DNA of 64,000 nucleotides. It comes from Actinophytocola gossypii (GTDB taxonomy: Bacteria > Actinomycetota > Actinomycetes > Mycobacteriales > Pseudonocardiaceae). The notes below the pieces were generated by a model, which worked only from the letters and a program-made list of their open reading frames with translations, made no database searches and had not been told where the DNA came from. Position numbers and translations under genes: made by a program. The stretch spans positions 310,001 through 374,000 of the forward strand of contig NZ_JAFFZE010000010.1 of the NCBI RefSeq assembly GCF_025165815.1, given 5' to 3'. Shown one piece after another: positions 1-8,864 of the stretch; the first letter of the stretch is position 1, and each line of letters opens with the position of its first letter.

Positions 1-288
1 GTCCCAGCCGGCCGGCACCTTCAGCTCCAGGGTGCCGAGCCGCGCCTGTCGTTCGAGGTCGACCCGCAGCCACTGCTGCTTCGCGGTCGAGCTTTCCCAG
101 TAGGTCTCGGGGTTTCCGTCGTTCACGTTGGCCGCCGGCCCGGTGGCGCTGCTCGCGGTGACCGGCTTGCCGTAGGCCAGGTCGTCGGGGTGCGGGTCGG
201 CGATGGCGGTGGTGGCACCGGTCGCGACGAGCACGCCGGTGAGGAGGGTCGCGGCGGTCAGCCAGGACACGAAACGCTTCGCTCTCAT
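1..288 (-). CDS. Secreted discoidin/F5-8 type C-like protein, N-terminal part only
   Basis: Only the first 96 codons are present; the gene runs off the left edge. The product starts MRAKRFVSW with a classical signal peptide (basic start, hydrophobic residues about 8-27, likely cleavage after AIA). The mature part reads AYGKPVTASSATGPAANVND, then YWESS and QWLRVDLE, the pattern of a galactose-binding-like discoidin (F5/8 type C) domain that binds carbohydrate. It is probably an exported glycan-active enzyme or binding protein whose catalytic part lies outside the window. It is divergent from the protease at 546. ATG at 288 is the only sensible start; the ATG just upstream meets a stop after five codons. 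Confidence 0.75.
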   Translation of the reverse strand, partial: MRAKRFVSWLTAATLLTGVLVATGATTAIADPHPDDLAYGKPVTASSATGPAANVNDGNPETYWESSTAKQQWLRVDLERQARLGTLELKVPAGWD

Positions 289-484
289 AGCGTCGCTCTC
301 ATCTGTACGAGTTTTGCAGGGGTTTGCTCGATTCTTGCGATGATTAGGTCAAGAGTTGCCCATCGGCTACTCAAAGTCAACGGTTCCCGCGTCGTTCACT
401 CGGACTATTGCCACCCAGTGAGGTGATGGATACGTTCAGTGCGTGCACGACTGGGGGCGTCGGGGCTTGCTCACCCGAGACGCA

Positions 485-513
485 ATCAGCTATACGCCCT
501 GTGTATAGCTGAT
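485..513. promoter_or_regulatory. Perfect 11-7-11 palindrome upstream of the protease gene
   Basis: ATCAGCTATAC (485-495) is repeated in exact inverted form as GTATAGCTGAT (503-513), with GCCCTGT between them. It ends 32 bases before the GTG start of the subtilase in a 257-bp divergent intergenic region. It is far more AT-rich than its surroundings and looks like an operator for a dimeric regulator. A transcribed hairpin is the alternative. No regulator gene is adjacent. Confidence 0.5.
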
Positions 514-545
514 CCGCGCCGCCAGTCCCGACCGGAAGGTGTCAG

Positions 546-3500
546 GTGCGAATCGGCGGAAAAGCAGGGATCTGCGGCGTGGTCCTGGGGACGGTGCTCG
601 CCACCGCCCCCGCGGCCGCGGCGGCCCCGTCAACGGCCGCGAGTCCGGAGACAACAGCCAACACCACAGCCAACTCGACAGTGCAGACGGTCACCCTGAT
701 CACCGGTGACCAGGTCGTCATGCACGACGGCCAGGCGAGATCCGTGCGGCCGGGCCCGGGCCGCGACGGAATGTCGTTCTCCGCGTTCACCCACGACGAC
801 CACACCTACGTCATCCCGGCCGACGCTCGGCGGCTCGTCGCGACCGGGCGCGTGGACCGTCGGCTGTTCGACGTCACCACGCTGATCGAGTTCGGCTACG
901 ACGACGCGCACCGCGACAGCGTGCCGCTGATCGTCACCCATCCGGAGGATCGGGCCGCGCCGCGGGTCGCCGGCGCCACCGACACCCGGGCGCTGGACAG
1001 CATCGACGCCGTCGCGATGACGGCGGAGAAGGGCGGCACCACCTGGGAGGCGCTGACCGACGGCACCGCGACCAGGCGCACCGCCGGCGGCGTGTCGAAG
1101 GTCTGGCTGGACGGCAAGCGAACGTCCACACTGGACCACAGCGTGCCGCAGATCGGCGCTCCGACCGCCTGGGAGGCCGGCTACACCGGTGAGGGCATCA
1201 CGGTCGCGGTGCTCGACACCGGCGTCGACCAGACCCACCCCGACCTCGCCGACCGGGAGATCGCCGAGCAGAACTTCACCGAGGCGCCGGACAACGTGGA
1301 CAACTTCGGCCACGGCACCCACGTCGCCTCGATCGTCGCCGGCACCGGCGCGAAGTCCGAGGGCAAGTACCGCGGCGTGGCGTGGGGCGCGTCGATCCTG
1401 GACGGCAAGGTGCTCGACGACTTCGGCGGCGGCCTCGAGTCGTGGATCATCGCCGGCATGGAGTGGGCGGCCGAGCAGGGTGCCGACGTCGCGAACCTGA
1501 GCCTCGGCGGCGGCGACACCGCGGACATCGACCCGCTGGAGGAGGCCGTCAACCGCCTGTCGGCCGAGACCGACACGCTGTTCGTGATCGCCGCGGGCAA
1601 CTCCGGCCCGGGTGCGGGCACGGTCGGCTCGCCGGGCAGCGCGGAGGCCGCGCTGACCGTCGGCGCCGTGGACCGCGACGACGAGCTGGCCGACTTCTCC
1701 AGCCGCGGCCCCCGGATCGGTGACGGCGGCATCAAGCCGGACGTCACCGCGCCGGGCGTGGACATCGTGGCCGCGTTGCACGCCGCCGGCACCATCGGCC
1801 CGCCGGTGGTCGACGGGTACACCGCGCTGTCCGGCACGTCGATGGCCGCCCCGCACGTCGCGGGCGCGGCGGCGTTGCTCGCCCAGCAGCACCCGGACTG
1901 GACCGGCGAGCAGCTCAAGGCCGTGCTCACCGGCTCGGCGACCCCGCACGAGTCGCTGACCGCGTTCGAGCAGGGCTCCGGCCGCGTCGACGTCGCGGCG
2001 GCGATGACCCAGACCCTGGTGACCGAGCCGACGAACGTCAGCCTGGGCACCGTCGCCTGGCCGCACGACGACGACGAGCCGGTGACCAAGGAGCTCACCT
2101 ACCGCAACCTCGGCGACACCGACGTCACGCTGGCGCTGTCGGTCGAGGCGACCGGCCCGGACGGCGCGCCGGCGGATCTGTTCTCGCTGAGCGACGACGA
2201 GGTCACCGTGCCCGCGGGCGGCGAGGCGAGCGTGTCGGTCACCGGCGACACCACGCTCGGCAGTGTCGACGGCGCGTACTCGGGCGCCGTGCTCGCCACC
2301 TCGGGCGAGTCGGTGACCAGGACGCCGGTGGCGATCACCCGTGAGGTGGAGAGCTACGACGTCACGCTGAACTTCCTCGACGACAACGGGCAGCCGACCG
2401 GGGAGTACTCCACGCTGCTGATCGGCCTGGACAACGACACGTTCGCCTTCCCGTACGACGAGGACGGTTCGGTCGAGGTGCGGCTGCCGAAGGGCCGGTA
2501 CGTCGCCGACCACATGGTGTTCACCGCCGGCGGCGACCACTACAACCTGCTCCCGCAGCCGGGGCTGGTGGTGGACCAGGAGCGCACGGTGACCGTCGAC
2601 GCGCGGGAGGCCGGACCGGTGGAGGTCACCCCGCCGGGCGACGTGACCCTCGGCCTCGGTGACCTCGGGTACGAGGCGGCGACCGACACCAGCTCGTTCG
2701 GCAGCGCCTTCCTCACCAACGACCTGAGCACGCTGTCGATCGGGCAGATCGGTTCGGCGTCGCCCGACGTCCGGTTCACCGCGAAGATCAACACCCAGTG
2801 GCTCGGCGCGAACGGCGACTTCTACGGGCTGTCGTGGTTCCCCGAGGGCGGGATGCCGACCGGGTTCACCCGGCACGTCGAGCAGGGCGACCTGGCCACC
2901 GTGCGCGCCGAGTTCGCGCAGGCGGTCGAGGGGACGACGGCGTCACGGCCGATGTTCCCGCAACCGCCGTCCGGCGCCGGGTTCGTGTTCGGTCTCGGCA
3001 GCGAGCTGGCACTGCCCGGCTCGCGCACCGAGTACCTCAGCACCGAGGGCGGCGTGCGCTGGGCGAGCACCATGTGGATCTCCGACGCCGAGGGGGACAG
3101 CATCTCGTCCCTCGACTCGCCGCCGACGGCGTACCGGGCGGGCCGGACGTACCAGGATCGGTTCAACCACGCGGTGTTCGGGCCCGCGCTGCCGGAGACC
3201 GAGTACCCGTGGGTGTACCGGGTCGGTGACGACCTGGCCGTGTCGGTGCCGCTGTTCAGCGACGGTGCCGGGCACGCCGGCTTCTCGGTGGTGGAGTCCG
3301 GGTCGACGAAGCTGTACCGGGGCGACGAGCTGATCGGCGAGCTTCCGGCCGGCGGCGGCTACCTGACCGGTCTGCCGCCGGAGCCGGGCGAGTACCGCCT
3401 GGTCAGCACGGCCCACCGGCCGGCGATCTTCGACCTGACCACGGCGGTCACGGCGGAGTGGACGTTCACCTCTGAGCACGCCGAGGGCAGCGAGCCCACC

Positions 3501-3812
3501 GCGGTCGACCTGAACACCGTCCGGTTCACCCCGAGGCTCGACGAGAACAACGCGGCCCCGGCCGGCCGGTCCTACCTGGTGCCGCTGACGGTGCAGGACG
3601 AGTCGGGCGAGCGGGCGCGGCCCCGGTCGCTGCGCGTCGACGTGTCCTATGACGGCGGGGCGTCGTGGCAGCGGGTGCCGGTGCTGCTGAAGCTGGTGGC
3701 GGTACTGCACCACCCGGCCGACGCGGAGACGGTGTCCCTGCGCGCGACCGCGACCGACCGCGAGGGCAACACGCTGAAGCAGACGATCGTGGACGCGTAC
3801 GACCTCAGGTGA
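546..3812 (+). CDS. Secreted S8 family subtilisin-like serine protease
   Basis: This is a 1088-residue exported protease. Residues 1-27 form a signal peptide; residues about 45-195 form a prodomain beginning QTVTLITGDQVV, a start typical of large actinobacterial subtilases. The catalytic residues are all visible: Asp224 (VAVLDTGVD), His256 (FGHGTHVAS), oxyanion Asn352 (AAGNSGP) and Ser432 (LSGTSMAAPHVAG). The 600 residues after the catalytic domain are beta-rich and unrecognised, probably immunoglobulin-like or substrate-binding modules. Start GTG at 546 puts the signal peptide at the N-terminus. It probably degrades extracellular protein. The family assignment is secure; the substrate is unknown. 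Confidence 0.95.
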   Translation: MRIGGKAGICGVVLGTVLATAPAAAAAPSTAASPETTANTTANSTVQTVTLITGDQVVMHDGQARSVRPGPGRDGMSFSAFTHDDHTYVIPADARRLVATGRVDRRLFDVTTLIEFGYDDAHRDSVPLIVTHPEDRAAPRVAGATDTRALDSIDAVAMTAEKGGTTWEALTDGTATRRTAGGVSKVWLDGKRTSTLDHSVPQIGAPTAWEAGYTGEGITVAVLDTGVDQTHPDLADREIAEQNFTEAPDNVDNFGHGTHVASIVAGTGAKSEGKYRGVAWGASILDGKVLDDFGGGLESWIIAGMEWAAEQGADVANLSLGGGDTADIDPLEEAVNRLSAETDTLFVIAAGNSGPGAGTVGSPGSAEAALTVGAVDRDDELADFSSRGPRIGDGGIKPDVTAPGVDIVAALHAAGTIGPPVVDGYTALSGTSMAAPHVAGAAALLAQQHPDWTGEQLKAVLTGSATPHESLTAFEQGSGRVDVAAAMTQTLVTEPTNVSLGTVAWPHDDDEPVTKELTYRNLGDTDVTLALSVEATGPDGAPADLFSLSDDEVTVPAGGEASVSVTGDTTLGSVDGAYSGAVLATSGESVTRTPVAITREVESYDVTLNFLDDNGQPTGEYSTLLIGLDNDTFAFPYDEDGSVEVRLPKGRYVADHMVFTAGGDHYNLLPQPGLVVDQERTVTVDAREAGPVEVTPPGDVTLGLGDLGYEAATDTSSFGSAFLTNDLSTLSIGQIGSASPDVRFTAKINTQWLGANGDFYGLSWFPEGGMPTGFTRHVEQGDLATVRAEFAQAVEGTTASRPMFPQPPSGAGFVFGLGSELALPGSRTEYLSTEGGVRWASTMWISDAEGDSISSLDSPPTAYRAGRTYQDRFNHAVFGPALPETEYPWVYRVGDDLAVSVPLFSDGAGHAGFSVVESGSTKLYRGDELIGELPAGGGYLTGLPPEPGEYRLVSTAHRPAIFDLTTAVTAEWTFTSEHAEGSEPTAVDLNTVRFTPRLDENNAAPAGRSYLVPLTVQDESGERARPRSLRVDVSYDGGASWQRVPVLLKLVAVLHHPADAETVSLRATATDREGNTLKQTIVDAYDLR

Positions 3813-3818
3813 GTTTCC

Positions 3819-3850
3819 GGGCCCGCGGTCGCGTGTGCGGCCGCGGGCCC
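3819..3850. terminator. Bidirectional hairpin between protease and VOC genes
   Basis: GGGCCCGCGG (3819-3828) pairs perfectly with CCGCGGGCCC (3841-3850) across a 12-base loop. It lies between the convergent stops at 3812 and 3851 and has no T-tract, as is usual for actinobacterial terminators. Confidence 0.75.
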
Positions 3851-4582
3851 TCACTCCGCGAGGGTGGCCGCGAGGTCGTCGAGGCTGGTGAGCGTCTCGG
3901 CGTACGCGGCTCGTTCGGCATCGGTGAGGGGGACCTCGCCTGCTTGGGCCAGGAAGGCGCGGACGCCTGCCTGGTCGTCGGTCCTCGCCGCGAGTTCGGC
4001 GCGGTAGGCGAGGGCTTCCAGCAGTTCCCCGGGCGCCGCGGTGTGCCGGTCGCGGCGAAGGGCGGTGTCCAGGATCCGGACGGCCTGGCCGTCGTCGCCG
4101 CGGGAGTCGCCCATGACCACGGCGTTCCGCAGGGACGAGGTGAGCTTGCCCCCGGCCGGTTCCTCGGCCGGTTCCTCAGCCGAGGGCTCGGCCTTGTCGG
4201 CCATGAACCTGATCCAGTTCCCGCCGGGGTCGATGACGGTGAACCCGGACAGGTCGTCCGCGTTCTTGCGTTTGCGTGGCCGGGTCATCCGGGGGATCCC
4301 GGAGACCAGGAGCTTGCCGTGGGCCGCGCGCATCCCGTCGGCGAACGCCCGGAACAGCGCTCCGGTGTCGGGGACGAGCACCACGCAGGTCCCGTACGAG
4401 TCCGCCGGAACGAACTCCGGCATGCCGAAGAAGTGCAGGTTGACGTCCTCGCGCCGCACGCACACGTAGGGGTTGGGACGGATCTGACGGTAGGTCTGCG
4501 TGAATCCCAGCATCTCGTAGAACTCGGCCATGTCGTCGATCGACCGGCAGGGCAGCAGCGGTATGGTCGTCTCGTTCGCCAT
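3851..4582 (-). CDS. VOC (glyoxalase/bleomycin-resistance fold) protein with helical C-terminal extension
   Basis: This is a 243-residue protein. Residues 1-125 are a vicinal-oxygen-chelate domain in the style of bleomycin-resistance proteins (PLLPCRSIDDMAEFYEMLGF, later VIDPGGNWIRFM). After an acidic/proline linker (about 130-150) comes a helical segment of about 100 residues with TPR-like composition, absent from minimal bleomycin-binding proteins. ATG at 4582 is chosen because the domain starts there; upstream codons overlap the TetR control region. It is divergent from the TetR gene at 4620, the standard layout for a repressor and its target. It may bind or sequester a toxic small molecule; no ligand can be named. 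Confidence 0.8.
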   Translation of the reverse strand: MANETTIPLLPCRSIDDMAEFYEMLGFTQTYRQIRPNPYVCVRREDVNLHFFGMPEFVPADSYGTCVVLVPDTGALFRAFADGMRAAHGKLLVSGIPRMTRPRKRKNADDLSGFTVIDPGGNWIRFMADKAEPSAEEPAEEPAGGKLTSSLRNAVVMGDSRGDDGQAVRILDTALRRDRHTAAPGELLEALAYRAELAARTDDQAGVRAFLAQAGEVPLTDAERAAYAETLTSLDDLAATLAE

Positions 4583-4586
4583 ACGC

Positions 4587-4597
4587 TGTACCGTACA
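4587..4597. promoter_or_regulatory. Putative TetR operator in the VOC/TetR divergent region
   Basis: TGTAC-C-GTACA (4587-4597) is a perfect palindrome in the 37-bp gap between the divergent starts 4582 and 4620. CCGTAC recurs at 4598-4603, giving a run of GTAC/CCGTAC half-sites through 4603. Position and symmetry fit an autoregulatory TetR site controlling both genes. The TetR ribosome-binding GGAGG lies at 4608-4612. Confidence 0.6.
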
Positions 4598-4619
4598 CCG
4601 TACCGTTGGAGGTTCACCA

Positions 4620-5450
4620 GTGCCTCGAGGCGCCCCGGACCTGGCCCGCACCATCTACCTGCTGTGGGGTCACCACCCCAGCCCGGGGCGCTCCGGGCTC
4701 ACCGTGTCCGCGATCGTCCGTGCCGGCATCGAACTCGCGGACGCCGAGGGGCTCGACGCCGTCTCGATGCGCAAGGTGGCGGACCGGCTGGGTGTCGGCG
4801 CGATGTCCCTGTACGGGCACGTGCCGGGCAAGGACGACCTCACCGCGCTCATGGTCGACTCGGTCTACGGCGAGCTCTACGACAACGACGTCGAGGCGGC
4901 GACCCGCGTCGGTGACTGGCGCGCGGCGATGAGGTTCGTCGCCGCGCGGAACTGGGCCCTGTACGAACGACACCCGTGGCTGTTCGACATCCGCTCCGCC
5001 CGGCCGTCCCTCGGGCCGAACCTCAGCCGGAAGTACGAGACGGAGCTGCGGCCGCTGGACGGGATCGGCCTGCCCGACGTCGAGATGGACGCCGCGTTGA
5101 CCCTGGTGCTCAGCCACGTCGACAGCACCGCCCGCGCGCACCGGAACGTCTCCAGGACCAGGGCCGAGTCCGGGATGTCGGACGCCGAGTGGTGGGCGGC
5201 CGTCGCCCCGGTCCTCGAACAGGTCATGGTCGACGACGAGCTCGTGCTGTCCGCGCGGGTCGGCGGCGCGGTCGGCGCGCGGTTCGACGCGGCGCAGAGC
5301 CCCGAGCACGCGCTCGCGTTCGGTCTGGACACCATCCTCGACGGCATCGAGGCCCGCATCGCGGAGTTCACCACCACTCGGCCGGATCCCGGCCCGGCCG
5401 GCGAGGCCCCGCCGGCCGGATCCGCGCCCCCGGCACCCGGAGATGGGTGA
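4620..5450 (+). CDS. TetR/AcrR family transcriptional regulator
   Basis: This 276-residue repressor has its helix-turn-helix at about residues 25-70 (ELADAEGLDAVSMRKVADRL followed by GVGAMSLYGHVPGKDDL). The 200-residue C-terminal ligand domain resembles the TetR C-terminal type. The start is GTG 4620, 7 bases after GGAGG; an upstream ATG in frame would run through the divergent VOC gene's leader. It probably represses itself and the VOC gene through the GTAC palindrome. Its 3' end overlaps the convergent CoA-transferase gene by 83 bases, in a proline/glycine-rich C-terminal tail. Confidence 0.88.
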   Translation: MPRGAPDLARTIYLLWGHHPSPGRSGLTVSAIVRAGIELADAEGLDAVSMRKVADRLGVGAMSLYGHVPGKDDLTALMVDSVYGELYDNDVEAATRVGDWRAAMRFVAARNWALYERHPWLFDIRSARPSLGPNLSRKYETELRPLDGIGLPDVEMDAALTLVLSHVDSTARAHRNVSRTRAESGMSDAEWWAAVAPVLEQVMVDDELVLSARVGGAVGARFDAAQSPEHALAFGLDTILDGIEARIAEFTTTRPDPGPAGEAPPAGSAPPAPGDG

Positions 5451-6660
5451 GCCGGCCGAAGTCGCTGTCGGTCTCGTCGAGGAACGGCCGAACGTCGACC
5501 TCGCGAACCGGGACGTCGTCCCGCCGTCCCAGGTCGTGCAACCACTCCGCGGTCCTGGCGAGCGAGAGCCGCACGCGCCACGAGCCGCCCTCGGTGGCCC
5601 GCCGCCGCAACGCCGCGATCGTGCCGAACGCGGCGAGCCACCCGGTCGCGTGGTCGAGCGCCTGCACGGGCAGCGGCGCCGGCGGGTCGCCGGCCGCGAT
5701 CCCGCAGGACATCTGGACGAGACTGTCGAACCCACGCCGATCCCGCCACGGCCCGGTGTGCCCGTACGCGGCCAACTCGACGACGACGATGCCCGGCCGC
5801 ATGGCGGCGAGGTCCCGCGCCCCGAACCCCTTGGCGGCCAGGGCACCGGGCCGGTAGGACTGTAGGAAGACGTCGGCACCGGAAACCAAGGCGCGCAACC
5901 GATCGGGCTCGGCACGCAGGTCGAGATGACACGAGCGCTTGCCGAACCCGGTGTCCAGCACGAGCTGCTCCAGCACGGGCAGATGCGCCGCACCGACGTG
6001 CAGGACGTCGGCCCCGTGCGCGGCGAGCGCCCGTCCACCCACCGGCCCGGCGATGACGTGCGTGAGGTCGAGTACCCGCACCCCGGCCAACGCCGCCGGT
6101 CCCGGGCCGTTCGCCGGTCGCTGCGCGCCGACGACCGAGTCCCGTTGTCCCGTCTCGTCGATCCGCTCGATCGCCACCAGCGGTTCCGTGCGGATCGCGG
6201 CGCCCGGTCCGTCCGTCAGCCACTCCTCGCGGGTGCGCATCGCCGCCGCCGCGCCGCCTTCGGCCAGTACCGACTCCTCGACGTCGACCGCCCGCCTGCG
6301 GGCCGCCTCGGCGCGGACGCCGTCCTCTGGCACGCCCAACGCCCGGAGGATCGCCGCCGCGTGGTGCGGGTAGTTGGCGTGCAGGCGAACCCAGCCGTCG
6401 GCCGTGCGGTAGTCGCCGGACAGTGGTGTCCACAGGTCGGCCGGCGGGCGCAGGTGGCGCTCGCTGCGGAACGCCTCCGCCGCGTGTCCTATGTGGACCT
6501 TCGAGCCGGCGTCGGCCGCGAGGGTGGTGGCGGCGACGCAGACGGCGGCCGCGTGCGCCACCCGGTACCGGCCGGGGAGCACGTGCTCGTCGCCGGTGAA
6601 GGTGACCGGCGGCAACGGCTCACCGGTCACCTCCTGCCAGAGGGCGGCGAGCGCGTCCAC
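5368..6660 (-). CDS. CaiB/BaiF family III CoA-transferase-like protein
   Basis: This is a 430-residue protein related to family III CoA transferases, which move CoA between carboxylic acids. The Rossmann-type segment normally found at the N-terminus (GVRVLDLTHVIAGPVGGRAL, then SGADVFLQSYRPGALAAKGF and ELAAYGHTGPW) begins only near residue 200. The first 200 residues resemble the C-terminal part of the family (TADGWVRLHANYPHHAAAIL). The domain order therefore looks permuted or partly duplicated. GTG at 6660 follows the hemQ stop by two bases, so it is probably translated with hemQ. The substrate is unknown. Confidence 0.8.
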   Translation of the reverse strand: MDALAALWQEVTGEPLPPVTFTGDEHVLPGRYRVAHAAAVCVAATTLAADAGSKVHIGHAAEAFRSERHLRPPADLWTPLSGDYRTADGWVRLHANYPHHAAAILRALGVPEDGVRAEAARRRAVDVEESVLAEGGAAAAMRTREEWLTDGPGAAIRTEPLVAIERIDETGQRDSVVGAQRPANGPGPAALAGVRVLDLTHVIAGPVGGRALAAHGADVLHVGAAHLPVLEQLVLDTGFGKRSCHLDLRAEPDRLRALVSGADVFLQSYRPGALAAKGFGARDLAAMRPGIVVVELAAYGHTGPWRDRRGFDSLVQMSCGIAAGDPPAPLPVQALDHATGWLAAFGTIAALRRRATEGGSWRVRLSLARTAEWLHDLGRRDDVPVREVDVRPFLDETDSDFGRLTHLRVPGARIRPAGPRRPGRDPAEWW

Positions 6661-6662
6661 GT

Positions 6663-7352
6663 TCAGGGCAGGTTCGCGACCAGTTCGGCCGGCGCGACCA
6701 TCGGCCCGGTGTAGAACGGGATCTCCTCGCGCACGTGCCGGCGCGCGGTGCTGCCCCGCAGGTGCCGCATCAGGTCGACGATCCGGTCCAGCGCGTCCGC
6801 CTCGAACGCGAGGATCCACTCGTAGTCACCGAGCGCGAACGCCGGCACCGTGTTCGCCCGCACGTCCGGGTAGTCGCGCGCCATCAGCCCGTGCTCGGCG
6901 AGCATGCCGCGACGCTCGTCGTCGGGGAGCAGGTACCACTCGTACGAGCGCACGAACGGGTAGACGCACACGTACTTGCGCGCCGGCTCGCCGGCCACGA
7001 ACGCGGGCAGGTGGCTCTTGTTGAACTCGGCCGGCCGGTGCAGCGCCGCCTGGCTCCACACCGGGGTCGACGCGCGGCCGAGCGCGGTGCGGCGGAACCC
7101 GCTGTACGCGGCCTGCAGCTGCTCGATCTCCTCGGCGTGCCACCACACGAGGTAGTCGGCGTCGGCGCGGAGGCCGGCGACGTCGTACACCCCGCGGACG
7201 GTGACCCCCTTGTCGCCGAGGGCGTCCAGGTACTGCTGCGCCTCGGTGGCGGCGGCGTCCCGGTCCTCCAGGCGGCCTGGTTCGGCGCGGAACACCGACC
7301 ACATGGTGTAGACGATCTTGTCGTTGAGCTCGGCGTAGTTCAGGCGGGCCAT
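6663..7352 (-). CDS. hemQ: Coproheme decarboxylase HemQ (ChdC)
   Basis: This 229-residue enzyme decarboxylates coproheme III to haem b, the last step of the coproporphyrin-dependent haem pathway of Gram-positive bacteria. It is a chlorite-dismutase-fold protein of actinobacterial type ([20 protein letters not shown]). By comparison with the Corynebacterium diphtheriae enzyme, whose key residues all sit four positions later, His114 is the distal histidine, Tyr131 (YPFVRS) the catalytic tyrosine and His154 the proximal ligand. It lies 15 bases downstream of hemY and 2 bases upstream of the CoA-transferase-like gene, within one minus-strand operon with hemE. Confidence 0.96.
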   Translation of the reverse strand: MARLNYAELNDKIVYTMWSVFRAEPGRLEDRDAAATEAQQYLDALGDKGVTVRGVYDVAGLRADADYLVWWHAEEIEQLQAAYSGFRRTALGRASTPVWSQAALHRPAEFNKSHLPAFVAGEPARKYVCVYPFVRSYEWYLLPDDERRGMLAEHGLMARDYPDVRANTVPAFALGDYEWILAFEADALDRIVDLMRHLRGSTARRHVREEIPFYTGPMVAPAELVANLP

Positions 7353-7367
7353 GTGCCCATGTTTCCA

Positions 7368-8864
7368 CTAGCGCGCGGCGGTGTGCTCCAGAAGGTGCGC
7401 GGCGACACGCTCGGCGGCGGCGGTGGCGGTCTCCACGCAGGCCGGGATGCCGACACCGCGGAACGACGCACCGGCGACCGCGAGCCCCGGCACCGCCGCG
7501 ACGGCCCGTTCGATCGCCTCGACGGCGGCGACGTGCCCGACGCCGTACTGCGGCAGGCCCCCACCCCATCGGGTGATCACCCAGTCGAGCGGGCGGGCGT
7601 CGATCCCGGTCAACTCCCGGAGGTCGCCGAGTACCCCGGCGAGCAGTTCCTGGTCGTCCCGCCGAAGCAGCTCGGTCTCGCCGACCCGGCCGATCGAGGC
7701 CCGCAGCCGCACCGGCGCGGAGCCCCACTTGACGCTCGTGTGGGTGAACGCCTTGGCGGTGAACGGCGTCCCGTCCGAGTGCCGCTGCCCGACGGCGAGC
7801 AGCACGCCGCTGCTGTCGGGGAGGGTGACGGTGTCGGGCAGCACCATGCTCAGCACCGCCATGGAGCCGACCTCGATGCCCGCGAACCCCCTGGCCGCCT
7901 CGGGTGCGACCGGTTCGAGCAGCCGCCGGGCCGCTGGCGGCGGAACCGCGAGCACGACGGCGTCCGCGTGCAGGACCTCGGCCCGTCCGGGGCTGCCGAT
8001 CTCGAGCCGCCACCCGTCAAGTTCCCGGGCCAGCTCCCGCACCGGGTACCCGAGCCGCACGTCGGCCCGCGCCGCCCTGGCGAGCGCGTCGACGAGCACG
8101 CCCATCCCACCCCGCAACGCGCCGAACACGGGAGGTCGAGTGCCCTGGAGGTGACCTTCAGGACGTTGGGCGTCTCGAAGGTCACCTTCAGGGCTTTTCG
8201 GTCGCCGCTCGCCGCCGGACCCGGCCCCGCCCCCAGGTCCGCTCGCCGTCCCGCCGACAATCCCGGCCGCCGCCCTCGTCAAGGAGCCACCGGCGGCCTG
8301 CAGCCGGGCCACCAGCGCGGGCATCGTCGCGCGCAGGCCCAGTTCGTCGGCGCGGCCCGCGTACACCCCGCCCAGCAGCGGCTCGACCAGCCGGTCCACC
8401 AGCTCGCGGCCGAAGCGCTCCGCCAGCACCTCACCCACCGCGCGATCCCCGTCCGCCGGCAGCTCGAGCGGCGGCAGGGACGCCTCCCCCGCCACCCGCG
8501 AGGCCCCGTCCGCCGACAGCACCCCGCGTACCTCGCCCGCGTCCGCCGGCACGCCCAGGAACGTCCGCCTCGGCAGCCGGACCGTCCGTCCACCGGCCCG
8601 CACCGTCGCCCCCGCCGGCCCCGGGTGGATCAGCTCCAGCCCCAGTTCCCCGGCCAACGCCGCCGCCGCCGGGTTGCGCAGGACGAACGCCTCCGCCCCG
8701 ACATCGGTCGGCACCCCGCCGACCGGGACCGTCCGGAGCTTCCCGCCGAGCCGGTTCGCCTGCTCTACCAGCGTGATCCGCGCGTCCGGCCCGAGCAGCG
8801 CACGCAACCGGTACGCGGCCACCAGCCCGGACACGCCCCCACCCACGACAACGACATGCCTCAC
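7368..8864 (-). CDS. hemY: Coproporphyrinogen III oxidase (HemY/CgoX), with palindromic insert
   Basis: This 498-residue FAD enzyme oxidises coproporphyrinogen III to coproporphyrin III, given that hemQ is present. The N-terminal dinucleotide motif is [18 protein letters not shown]; the C-terminus closes with the FAD-contacting segment around [19 protein letters not shown] 8864 overlaps the hemE stop as GTGA, so the two are coupled. Residues about 201-243 are a low-complexity Gly/Ser/Pro insert just before the conserved [12 protein letters not shown]. Residues 224-241 of it ([18 protein letters not shown]) are encoded by a 53-bp palindromic repeat that also occurs at 10616. The frame stays open and the rest of the protein looks intact. 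Confidence 0.94.
   Translation of the reverse strand: MRHVVVVGGGVSGLVAAYRLRALLGPDARITLVEQANRLGGKLRTVPVGGVPTDVGAEAFVLRNPAAAALAGELGLELIHPGPAGATVRAGGRTVRLPRRTFLGVPADAGEVRGVLSADGASRVAGEASLPPLELPADGDRAVGEVLAERFGRELVDRLVEPLLGGVYAGRADELGLRATMPALVARLQAAGGSLTRAAAGIVGGTASGPGGGAGSGGERRPKSPEGDLRDAQRPEGHLQGTRPPVFGALRGGMGVLVDALARAARADVRLGYPVRELARELDGWRLEIGSPGRAEVLHADAVVLAVPPPAARRLLEPVAPEAARGFAGIEVGSMAVLSMVLPDTVTLPDSSGVLLAVGQRHSDGTPFTAKAFTHTSVKWGSAPVRLRASIGRVGETELLRRDDQELLAGVLGDLRELTGIDARPLDWVITRWGGGLPQYGVGHVAAVEAIERAVAAVPGLAVAGASFRGVGIPACVETATAAAERVAAHLLEHTAAR
8142..8194. repeat. 53-bp palindromic element, copy 1, in frame inside hemY
   Basis: The arms 8142-8164 and 8172-8194 are 23 bases each, pairing at 20 of 23 positions, with a 7-base loop. 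It matches the copy at 10616-10668 at 47 of 53 positions. GGTGACC, itself a palindrome, is the core of each arm. This copy is translated as part of a loop of HemY rather than lying between genes. 53 is not a multiple of three, so the flanks must have been adjusted. Confidence 0.85.

Noticed and set aside
630-2876. Long open frame on the minus strand opposite the protease
   Set aside because: Arg/Gly/Ala-rich translation without any motif; the plus strand has all four catalytic subtilase residues. It is a GC-rich shadow.
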